From Dermatemys mawii (lineage: Eukaryota; Chordata; Testudines; Dermatemydidae): DNA of 64,000 nt. Shown in pieces: positions 56,501-64,000 of the stretch. The stretch lies in NCBI GenBank assembly GCA_007922305.1, contig ML677348.1, positions 21,368,124-21,432,123 on the forward strand, written 5' to 3'. The position numbers and the translations under genes were made by a program. Under the pieces are notes generated by a model. That model was not told the DNA's origin. It made no database searches and worked only from the letters and a program-made list of their open reading frames with translations. Each line of letters starts with the position of its first letter. The stretch's first letter is position 1.

Positions 56501-58411
56501 ATTAGAAAGTACCTTGTTTGCATTAACATCATAGGCACCGACTCCGTTGGTGCTCTGGGGCAAGAGCACCCATAGGGAAAAAGTGGTCGATGCTAAGCAC
56601 CCACCTGCAACCCCCCTCAACTCCCATTTCCCCCCAGTGCCTCCTGCCTGTCGGTGGGCCCTGCCAATCAGCACTTCCCCCTCTCTCCCTGTGCCTCTGC
56701 CCGCCATGATCAGTTGTTTTGCAGCAAGCATGGGCTGTGGAGAGGAGTGAGGGTGCCACATGCTCAGGAGACGGTGGAATGGGGCGGGAAGAGACAAGAT
56801 GGGAGTGGAGTGGGAAGAGGCGGGGGCTTAGGAGACGAGGTGGAGTGGGGGGCAGGGCCTGGGACGTAGCCGGGGGTGAAGCATCCCCCAGCACATTGGA
56901 AAGTTGGCACCTATAATTAACATAATCCTGAATGGTGCACCAAAATGAATACAATATTCAAAGCGTAGTTGCACCAGATCCAAGGAGAGAAGAGCTATTA
57001 TCCGCCTACTTCATGACACGCTGATTTTGAATATGCAGCAAAAAAAATTGCACTGGCCTTTTTTCACGTTATAAATTCATGTCTAATTTGCTGTCCTCTA
57101 CCACCCCTAAGTTTTTTCAACATTATTGTTTCCCAATTTTTAATCTCCCACTGAATAGCTGAGTTTCAGATTATTTTATTTCATTAACTTTCATTTTATT
57201 AACTTGAATTTTACTTAAATGAATTTCATTTTATTTTCTGCCCAATTTTAATCTCTCTAGGCCAGGGGTTCCCAAACTTGTTCCGCGGCTTGCACAGGGT
57301 AAGCCCCTGCCTGGCCGCAAGATGCTTTGTTTACCGGAGTGGGTCCGTAGGTTCGGCCACTTGCAGCTCCCAGTGGCCACGGTTCGCCACTCCCGGCCAA
57401 TGGGAGCTGCGGGAAGCAGTGCGGACCAGGACACCGCTTCCTACAGCTCCCATTGGCTGGGAATGGTGAATCACGGCCAGTGGGAGCTGCGAGCAGCCGA
57501 ACCTATGGACACTCCGGTAAACAAAGCATCCTGCGGCCAGGCAGGCGTTTACCCTGCACAAGTCACGGAGCAATTTAGGGAACCCCTGCCCTAGGCCCCT
57601 TTATATTGCTGCTTCATCTGGATTTATTTCAAAATCCCTTCTGACATTTGATTCATCTATAATCAAAGTAATCACCGAATACAATAACTGCAAAGGCTAG
57701 TCTGAGCTGCATTTATTCCCCAAATACCCTCAGGAAAAATAACCCTCCACTGATCTGAGGATTTGGATTGTAATAATCAGCTAAACAGATATATTAAACT
57801 CGTAATATTGTCTCATGAAAGGTGATGTTCCTGCCTTTGTTCTTGATTTATTAATTTATATTCAGCTGTTATTATACATTTTTCTTATCCACACACTTTT
57901 CATTTTCAGCAATAGCTTGATATGACAGCACAACACATGAAACAAAAAACTGCTTCCCACACATGACCTAGTTGACTGAAAACATGTATTGTGTTTTGAT
58001 CGTGTTCAGAATGTTTACTAAATGGTAAAATATTTTTTCTTTCCTTGTGAAAAAAATTGTTCTTGGAAACTTTGTAGGTTGTTCTCTGGCAGCCTGATTC
58101 GGCTGAAAACATTATGAAGAATAAAGAAGTCCATTTCTATGTCAATGTGTCCGACATAAATGATGTGAAAGCTGAGCTAAACCGATCCACCATCCGATAC
58201 AAGTATGATTCTTATTTCTTACTGTGAAGATATGAAATCAGAAATTCAAGCCAATTGGTGACACTGCTTAAGAATGGTTTATGCTCTTTGTTTGTTGTTC
58301 AGAGTTTTGATGGACAATGTTCAACGAATTATCAAGAAACAAACTGTCAATGACACAGTCAGCCCCCGCAGTTCTGCATCCTATTACGAACAATATCATT
58401 CTCTGAATGAA
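47452..58411 (+). CDS. CPB2: Carboxypeptidase B2 (pro-TAFI), 5' four coding exons, partial
   Basis: Encodes the N-terminal part of the liver-secreted M14 zymogen that, once cleaved by thrombin-thrombomodulin, trims C-terminal Lys and Arg from fibrin and slows fibrinolysis. Coding exons: 47452-47522, 53104-53179, 58078-58202, 58303-58411; junctions are GT/AG and in frame, giving 127 residues. Residues 1-21 form a signal peptide (MKFYLLFSTLAICIQQKHVF and T). The activation peptide follows and ends at Arg113 in VSPR/SSASYYEQYHSLNE. Removing 21 residues makes this Arg92, the human cleavage position. NXS/T sequons at Asn43, 72, 84 and 107 match the four human activation-peptide glycosylation sites. 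The zinc-binding catalytic domain is not in the window; the next exon, expected to start IYSW-like, was not found before 64000. Same orientation as LCP1, 16.5 kb after its stop. Confidence 0.96.
48255..48440 (-). repeat. MIR-like SINE in CPB2 intron 1, antisense
   Basis: TAATGCATTAAACCTCATAA, TGTGACTTATTCAGGTTCAC, GGCAGAACTGGGAATAGAAG and CCAGGTCTTCTGGCTCCTAG match the reverse of MIR-like elements. Confidence 0.65.
49140..50560 (-). mobile_element. L2 LINE ORF2 remnant, antisense
   Basis: The minus-strand ORF at 49565-49891 contains AKALIQCFIISCLNYCNILF, SGLDK and QNTAAKIILL, the C-terminal part of L2 reverse transcriptase. The 50169-50372 frame has SLTDFQCAY-like and GCSIGL (GVPQGS-like) pieces. 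The tail begins near 49160. Interrupted by stops; lies in CPB2 intron 1. Confidence 0.8.
50561..53103. other. CPB2 intron 1, right part
   Basis: No exon other than those listed. Several 60-120-residue ORFs (51179-52936) show no domains. Confidence 0.4.
53104..53179 (+). CDS. CPB2: CPB2 coding exon 2: activation peptide
   Basis: Completes Ser24 and encodes residues 25-49: DQVLWALPRSDRQAEFLQNL, then TTNFE. It has the QVL-ALPR motif of the M14 propeptide and the sequon NLT at 43. Acceptor CTTTCCAG, donor GTAATT, phase 0. Confidence 0.95.
53180..54115. other. CPB2 intron 2, left part
   Basis: Contains a C/T-rich tract at about 53860-54070. No recognisable element. Confidence 0.4.
54116..54221 (+). 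mobile_element. Harbinger-like MITE fragment
   Basis: AAGATACGTCGACTTCAGCT, ATGCTATTCACATAGC and the end AGTGTAGACCTGGCC followed by TTA match the 3' half of 18791-19084. The 5' half is missing. Confidence 0.7.
54652..55327 (+). mobile_element. TTA-flanked DNA transposon, non-autonomous
   Basis: TTA at 54649-54651 and 55328-55330 flank ends GGGTATGGTTACACT and AGTGTAACCATGGCC, inverted repeats at 13 of 15 bases. Interior has many copies of the palindrome TAGCGCTATA near both ends. 676 bp, no transposase. PIF/Harbinger is inferred from TTA. Confidence 0.82.
56030..56170 (+). repeat. CR1 3' fragment, degraded
   Basis: TTCACACAATACACAGCCTG, TGGAATTCATTGCCAGAAGA and GCAGGATTCAGAAAGCATTG resemble the ORF2 end of the 24765-25111 subfamily. 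Confidence 0.5.
56223..56400 (+). mobile_element. hAT-type MITE, 3'-truncated
   Basis: Starts CAGGGATTGGCAACCTTTGG; interior TTTACCTGCAGTGTCTGCAG and GGCCAATGGGGGCTGCAGGA. A second copy at 63102-63252. No right end or duplication found. Confidence 0.7.
56530..56915 (+). mobile_element. hAT MITE with perfect 8-bp TSD
   Basis: ATTAACAT at 56522-56529 and 56916-56923. Ends CATAGGCACCGAC and GTTGGCACCTATA are inverted repeats. GC-rich interior produces overlapping ORFs on both strands that are not genes. Confidence 0.88.
57263..57588. mobile_element. Foldback hAT MITE with 8-bp TSD
   Basis: Flanks CTCTAGGC (57255-57262) and CCCTAGGC (57589-57596), 7/8. Ends CAGGGGTTCCCAAACTTG and CAATTTAGGGAACCCCTG. 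The interior is a long inverted repeat: GCTTTGTTTACCGGAGTGGG against ACTCCGGTAAACAAAGC, so the whole 326 bp can fold on itself. Confidence 0.88.
58078..58202 (+). CDS. CPB2: CPB2 coding exon 3: activation peptide
   Basis: Residues 50-90 plus two bases of Lys91: VVLWQPDSAENIMKNKEVHF, YVNVSDINDVKAELNRSTIR, Y. Sequons NVS (72) and NRS (84). Acceptor TTTGTAG, donor GTATGA. Confidence 0.96.
58303..58411 (+). CDS. CPB2: CPB2 coding exon 4: thrombin cleavage site
   Basis: Residues 91-127: KVLMDNVQRIIKKQTVNDTV, SPRSSASYYEQYHSLNE. Activation cleavage follows Arg113; sequon NDT at 107. The preceding intron is only 100 bp (58203-58302). Donor GTAAGA, phase 0. Confidence 0.96.
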
Positions 58412-59080
58412 GTAAGATATGTTATATTTTTCTTGTGATCCTTTATGCATTTATTGTTATTGCATTAACAAGGGCTTAAATTTAGTTTGATGATATGGAC
58501 TGTCTGATGGTGATATGGACTGTTACATTACAGACCTATGGGGAAACAATTACATTTGTATTGATAAGCAAATAATAGTTCACATTAATACAGTACCTTT
58601 AATAAAGAAGGATCCCAGCATCTTACAAAACACACTACATAAGAACCACTTTTATTCACCAATTGAAACCACATCAGAAATTTAAGGTAGGCACAATGTG
58701 ATAACCTAAAATGAAATTTGGTCAAAACATTTTAGCTTTCATGTAAATGCTCACCATAAGTCTACAATCATAACTTCAGTTGCTTCTGAAAATTCAATTC
58801 TAATGTATCATTCTGCAATTCACCTAAAAAGGCACTCTGCATGGTGCACTTGTGTATTTCTGCCCAAATTTCCTTAACATGGATTGAATATTCACTCCGA
58901 ATAAGTCTTTCGTAAGAATAATTTGGAAAGCTCATTGAAAGCAAGGTTAGGGAAAATGCAAAGAAAGGAATATGTTTCTCTTTCTTGATTAATATTTTTT
59001 TCTTCCTTGCTGCTGCAAAAACTTATATTAGATGACCTGCTGTGGTGTTTTACATCTCTAATCTTTCAGCTATGATTTCA
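58412..59080. other. CPB2 intron 4, left part
   Basis: About 58595-58700 has a possible old LINE tail (GGATCCCAGCATCTTACAAA). No exon seen. Confidence 0.4.
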
Positions 59081-60030
59081 CAGAATCATAGAATGTTAGG
59101 GTTGTGAACATCCAGCTTTTCTAAATAGTTGTTAACCTGTTCTTTCACTACTGAGGGCTGCTCACTTCCTCCCCATACTGTGCTGCCCAGTGCAGCAGTT
59201 TGAGAGCTGTCTCATCTGTGAAGACTGAGGCAGAAAAAGCACTGAGTACTTCAGCTTTTTCCACATCAACTGTCACTAGGTTGCCTCCCTCATTCAGTAA
59301 GGGTGCAACATTTTCCCTGACCTTCTTGTTGCTAACATATCTGTGGAAACCCTTCCTGTTACCCTTCACATCCCTTGCTAGCTGCAACTCCAGTTGTGTT
59401 TTGGTCTTTTGATTACACCTCTGCACTAGCAATATCTAGCAATATTTTTATACTCCTCCCTAGTCATCTCTCCAAATTTCCACTTCTTTTTTGAGTTTAA
59501 GCTCACCGAAGATTTCACTGTTAAGCCAAGATGGTTGCCTGCCATATTTGCTATTCTTTCTTTACATCAGGATGGTTTGTTCCTGCTCCCTCAATAAGGC
59601 TTCTTTAAAAGACAGCCAGCTCTCCTGGACTCTTGCCCCGTCATATTAGCTTCCAAGGGGATCCTGCCATCAGTTCCCTAAGGGAGTCAAAGTCTGCTTT
59701 TCTGAAGTCCAAGGTCCATATTTTGCTACTCTTCTTTCTTCTTTTTGTGAGGTTCCTGAACTCAACCATCTCATGATCGCTGCTGCCTAGGTTGCCACCC
59801 ACTTCTACTTCCCCTAACAATTCTTCCCTGTTTGTAAGCAGCAGATCAAGAGGAGCATGGCCCCTAGTCGGTTCCTCCAGCACTTGTACCAGAAAGTTGT
59901 TCCCAGCACTCTCCAAAAACTCCCTGGATTGTCTGTGCACCGCTGTATTGCTCTCACAGCAGATGTCAGGGTGACTGAAGTCCCCCATTAGAACCAGGGC
60001 CTGTGATCAGGAAACTTCTGTTAGTTGTCT
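59081..60030 (-). mobile_element. CR1 LINE with internal deletion, antisense
   Basis: Minus-strand frames give the endonuclease end (GDFSHPDICCESNTAVHRQS, REFLESAGNNFLVQVLEEPT, GSSDHEMVEF; 59641-59988) and the pre-RT linker ([20 protein letters not shown]; 59148-59432). The reverse transcriptase is missing, and the 59081-59110 end resembles the CR1 tail (CAGAATCATAGAATGTTAGG). Confidence 0.85.
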
Positions 60031-60230
60031 GAAGAAAGCCTTGTCTACCTCACCCACTTTTGTAATTCTTTTATAGAATTCTAATCATTTTCACTTAGGA
60101 CTCATGAGAAGCAGGCCAATGTTCTTGTAAACTGAACACTCTACAGATGATTCTGTTTGTCTGAATCCTAAATGGATATGAGCCAGCAAGGAAGAAATAT
60201 TAACAGGATCTCCGGTCAACCTGTTTAAAG

Positions 60231-61907
60231 CAAGGCTGTCAAGCGATTAAAAAAATTAATCGCAAGTAATCATGCGATTAATCACACTGTTAATAATAGA
60301 ACAGCATTTATTTAAATATTTTTGGATGTTTTCTACATTTTCAATATATTGATTTCAATTACAACATGGAATGCAAATTGTACAGTGCTCAGTTTATATT
60401 TATTTTTATTACAAATATTCGCACTGTAAAAAACAAAAGAAATAGCATTTTTCAGTTCATCTAATACAAGTACTGGAGTGCAATCTCTTTATCATGAAAG
60501 TTGAACTTACAAATGTAGAATTATGAAACAAAAAAAACCTGCAGTTAAAAATGAAACAAAGTAAAATTTAAGAGCCTACAAGTCCACTCAGTCCTACTTC
60601 AGCCAATCATTCAGACAAACAAGTTTGGTTACAATTTGTGGGAGATAATACTACCTGCTTCTTGTTTACAATGCCATCTGAAAATGAGACCAGGCATTTG
60701 CATGGCACTTGGTAGCTGGCATTGCAAGGTATTTACATGCCAGATGCACTAAAGAAGAATATGTCCCTTCACGCTTCAACAACCATTTTAGAGGGCGTGT
60801 TCATTCTGATGATGGGTTCTGTTCAATAATGATCCAAAGCTGTGCGGACCAACACATGTTCATATTCATCATCTGAGTTAGATGTCACCAGCAGAAGGCT
60901 GATTTTCTTTTTTGATGGTTCGGATTCTGTAGTTTCTATATCTAAGTGTTGCTCTTTTAAGACTTTTGAAAGCATGTTCCACATACCTCCTCCCTCTCAG
61001 ATTTTGGATGGCACTTCAGATTCTTAAACCTTGGGTTGAGTGCTGTAGCTATTTTTATTATTTGCAGTTTGCTATTATTTGTAGCAATCTCACATTGCTA
61101 CCTTCTTTACATTTTGTCATTTCTGCTGTGAAAGTGTTCTTAAAATGAACATGTGCTGGGTCATCATCCGAGACTACTGTAAAATGAAATATATGGCAGA
61201 ATGTGGGTAAAACAGAACAGCAGACATACAATTCTCCCTGAAGGAGTTCAGTACTAATTTAATTAATGAATTCTTTGTTTTAATGAGCGTTGTCATCATG
61301 GAAGAATGTTCTCTGGAATGGTGACCAAAGCATGAAGGCATATATGAATGTTTAGCATATCTGGCACGTAAATACCTTGCAACGCCAGCTACAAAAGTAC
61401 TAAGCAAACACCTGTTCTCACTTTCAGGTGACATTGTAAAGAAGCAGTCAGCAGTATCACTTGTAAATGTAAACAAACTTGTTTGTTTGTTAGTAGGACT
61501 GCGTGGACTTGTAGGCTATAAAATTTTACATTGTTTTGTTCTAGAGTGCAGTTATGTAACAACAAGAAAATCTACATTTGTAAGTAGATTGCACTACTGT
61601 ACTTGTATGAGGGGAATTGAAAAATACTATTTCTTTTGTTTTCATTTTTACAGTGCAAATATTTGTAATAAAAATTATAAGATAAAGTGAGCATTGTACA
61701 CTTTGTATTCTGTGTTGTAATAGAAACTAATATATTTGAAAATATAGAAAAACATCTAAAATATTTAATAAATTTCAAGTAGCATTCTATTGTTTAACAG
61801 TGGGATTAATCACGAATAATTTTTTTTAAATCACCATTAATTTTTTTGAGTTTTTAAAATGTTTTGAGTTAATTGTGTAAGTTATCTGCAATTAACTGAC
61901 AGCCTTA
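60231..61907. mobile_element. 1.68-kb foldback hAT element with perfect 8-bp TSD
   Basis: GTTTAAAG at 60223-60230 and 61908-61915. Ends CAAGGCTGTCAAGCGATTAA and ATTAACTGACAGCCTTA are inverted repeats. Arms of about 600 bp (60231-60820 and 61295-61907) are mutually inverted, for example GCCTACAAGTCCACTCAGTC (60573) against GACTGCGTGGACTTGTAGGC (61497-61516). The 470-bp centre has no intact ORF. Confidence 0.88.
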
Positions 61908-62164
61908 GTTTAAAGTAGATCACCAAAATGTGCCACTTTCTGAAAAATTAGGGTGAAGTTCCCCTGCCTGCCACTTTTATAATGCAGTAAGAATTGTCAC
62001 AGACAGATTACAAGTGACTACTTAACACAGGTGGTAATTACATAAAGATGGAACTGAATTGTGTATACTGACTATATTTGGGTGTATATTAGGATGTTCC
62101 CTTAAGACAGGAGGTCACCTAGGGCTTGATCCAGTGCCCACTGAAGCCAGCGGAAAAAGCTCCA

Positions 62165-64000
62165 TTTTCAGATTCATAGATTCCAAGGCCAGAAGTGACC
62201 GCTTCACTCATCCAGTCTGACCTCCTATGTAACACAGGCCATACCACTTCCCCAGAATAATTCCTAGACCATCCCTTTTAGAAAAATATCCATTCTTAAC
62301 TTAAAAATTGTCAGTGATGGAGAATTCACCATGAACATTTGTGATTAATTCCAATGGTTAATTACCCTCACTGTTGAAAATGTACACATAATTTCCAGTC
62401 TGAATTTCCAGTCATTGGATCATGTTATATCTTTCACTGCTAGATTGAGAGCCCATTATTAAATATTTCTTCCCCATGTACTCATAGACTGTCATCAAGT
62501 CACTCCTTAACCTTCTCTTTGTTAAGCTAAATAGTTTGAGCCCTTTGAGTCTATCACTATACAGCATGTTTCCTAATCCTTTAATTGTTCTTGTGGCTCT
62601 TCTCTGAACTCTTTCCAATTTATCAACATCCTTCTTGAATTATGGGCATCGTAACTAGACACAATATTCTAACAGTGGTCACACCAATGCCAAATGCAGA
62701 GATAAAATAACTTCTCTACTCCTACTCTAGACTGCCCTTTTATGCATCCAAAGATTGCATTGGCTCTTTTAGCCACAGCATCACATTAGAAGCTCAGGTT
62801 CAGCTGCTCATCCACCATGACCAGCAAATTTTTTTCAGAGTCATTGCTTCCCAGGATAGAGTCCCCCAACCTGTAAGTATGGCCTACAGTTTCTGTTTCT
62901 TCATTCATACATTTAGAGTTAATTATATTTAAACACATATTGTTTGCTTGAATCCAGTTTACCTAGTAATCCAGATCATACTGAATCAGTATCTGTCCTC
63001 TTCATTATTTACTACTCCTCAGTTGTTGTGTCATCTGCAAACTTAATCAGTGATGATTTTACCTTTTCTTTTAGGTCACTGATAAAAATGCTAGTGTAGG
63101 GCAGGGATTGGCAACCTTTGGCACATGGCCTGTCAGAGAAAGCCGCTGGCATGCTGAGACGGTTTGGTTACCTGCAGTGTCCACAGGTTCAGCCGAGTGC
63201 TGTTCCCACTGGCCAAGGTTCATCATTTCAGGCCAATGGGGGCTGCAGGAAGCCCAGGATCAATGTCAGGCTGACATGCCTAAAATTATCCAGGTCATCC
63301 TGTTTACCCTTTTTAAAAACGTTGATAACATTAGCTTTCTTCCAATCTTTTGGAACTTTCACAGTGCTCTAAGACTTATTGAAAATCAACATGAATGGTC
63401 CTTCTCCTCAGCCAGCTCTTTTAAAACTCGTGGATGCAAGTTATCTAGATCTGCTGATTTTAAAATGTTTAACTTTAGTGGCTTCTGTTTAACACCCTCC
63501 AGAGATACTAGTGGAATGGAAAAAGTATTACCATAACCTTTTGATAAGACCATAGCATACGTTTTTACTCAAATACAGAACAGAAATATTCACTGAACAC
63601 TTCTGCCTTTTCTGTCTTATTATTGATAATTCTACCATTTTTATCTAGTAATGCATCAATAGCATTGTGAGGTTTCTTTTGGTTCCTAATATATTTAAAA
63701 ATCCTTCTTATTATCCTTCACTCTGCTGGCCATAGATCCCTTTGCTTCCCTTATCAATTCTCTATAATTCCCAACTTCTGATTTATATTAATTCCTATCA
63801 GCTTCCCCTTTTTTCCATTTTTATATGGTTTGATTTTTTATAGCTTCCCTCACTTCCCCTCTCAACCAGGTCCATCTTTTAACCAGTATGGCCTTTTTCC
63901 TCACTTGTGGGACTGTAACTTTTTGGGCACCTAGCAAGGTGTTTATAAAAGTTTCCCAATTACCATTCACATTTTTCTGATTAAATTCTTCATTCCAGCT
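62165..64000 (-). mobile_element. Old CR1 LINE, antisense, runs off the window edge
   Basis: From the right edge on the minus strand: pre-RT linker frames, SADLDNLHPRVLKELAEEKD-like (about 63400), SLTLIPG-like (about 63265), then KFADDT-like (about 63035), and ERVQRRATRTIKGLGNMLYS, DRLKGLKLFSLTKRRLRSDL (62412-62618). Part of the RT is missing where a hAT MITE sits. Tail near 62165. Confidence 0.82.
63102..63252 (+). mobile_element. hAT-type MITE fragment nested in CR1
   Basis: Starts CAGGGATTGGCAACCTTTGG and reads GTTACCTGCAGTGTCCACAG, GGCCAATGGGGGCTGCAGGA, like 56223-56400. It interrupts the antisense CR1. Confidence 0.75.

Noticed and set aside
56529..56954. 141-residue minus-strand ORF and its plus-strand mirrors
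   Set aside because: Contained in a hAT MITE with perfect 8-bp target duplications.
1..64000. CRISPR array, phage, operon or other prokaryotic system
   Set aside because: Spliced vertebrate genes, LINEs, SINEs and LTRs throughout; no regularly spaced direct repeats were seen.
58412..64000. Further CPB2 exons (catalytic domain) in the right part
   Set aside because: No in-frame IYSW-like continuation or zinc-ligand motif with splice sites was found; the region is filled by CR1 and hAT sequence.

Overview
This is a vertebrate nuclear DNA window, most likely from a turtle. The repeat fauna points there: CR1 LINE tails ending in ATTCTATGAT-type repeats, old L2 and MIR copies, many hAT and TTA-flanked MITEs, and a chromodomain Gypsy remnant, with no mammalian Alu or L1. 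The taxon call is an inference. I saw no prokaryotic system, CRISPR array, rRNA gene or intact tRNA gene.

Two protein genes are present, both on the plus strand. LCP1 (L-plastin, plastin-2) is covered by all 15 coding exons, from the ATG at 10381 to the TAA at 30904. The exons join with consistent phase and GT/AG splice sites into an 1887-nt CDS (628 residues; the human protein has 627). Two EF-hands are followed by four calponin-homology domains. A probable 3' UTR runs to about 32300. CPB2 (carboxypeptidase B2, pro-TAFI) begins at 47452. Its first four coding exons (127 residues) hold the signal peptide, the whole activation peptide and the thrombin cleavage arginine. The catalytic domain lies beyond the right edge. 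LCP1 followed by CPB2 in the same direction matches human chromosome 13q14. One gene makes an actin-bundling protein of blood cells and the other a plasma antifibrinolytic zymogen; they are neighbours, not a pathway.

Layout: 1-10357 is upstream or 5' intronic DNA with scattered repeats. 10358-32300 is LCP1, whose introns carry CR1, L2, hAT and TTA-type elements. 32300-47451 is intergenic and rich in LTR elements: a Gypsy chromovirus remnant with two LTRs and nested insertions at 33.0-36.3 kb, an ERV-like LTR at 43.2-44.1 kb and several CR1 copies. 47452-58411 holds CPB2 exons 1-4, with an antisense L2 and a cluster of hAT MITEs in its introns. 58412-64000 is CPB2 intron, filled by two degraded minus-strand CR1 copies and a 1.68-kb foldback hAT element.

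The most notable observations are these: LCP1 has lost the Ser5 phosphosite motif of human L-plastin; several transposons have readable target-site duplications; transposons sit very close to LCP1 splice sites; two foldback repeat families carry hammerhead-ribozyme-like core motifs (speculative); and hairpin-forming MITEs lie in the LCP1 3' UTR. I found no convincing new multi-gene system.
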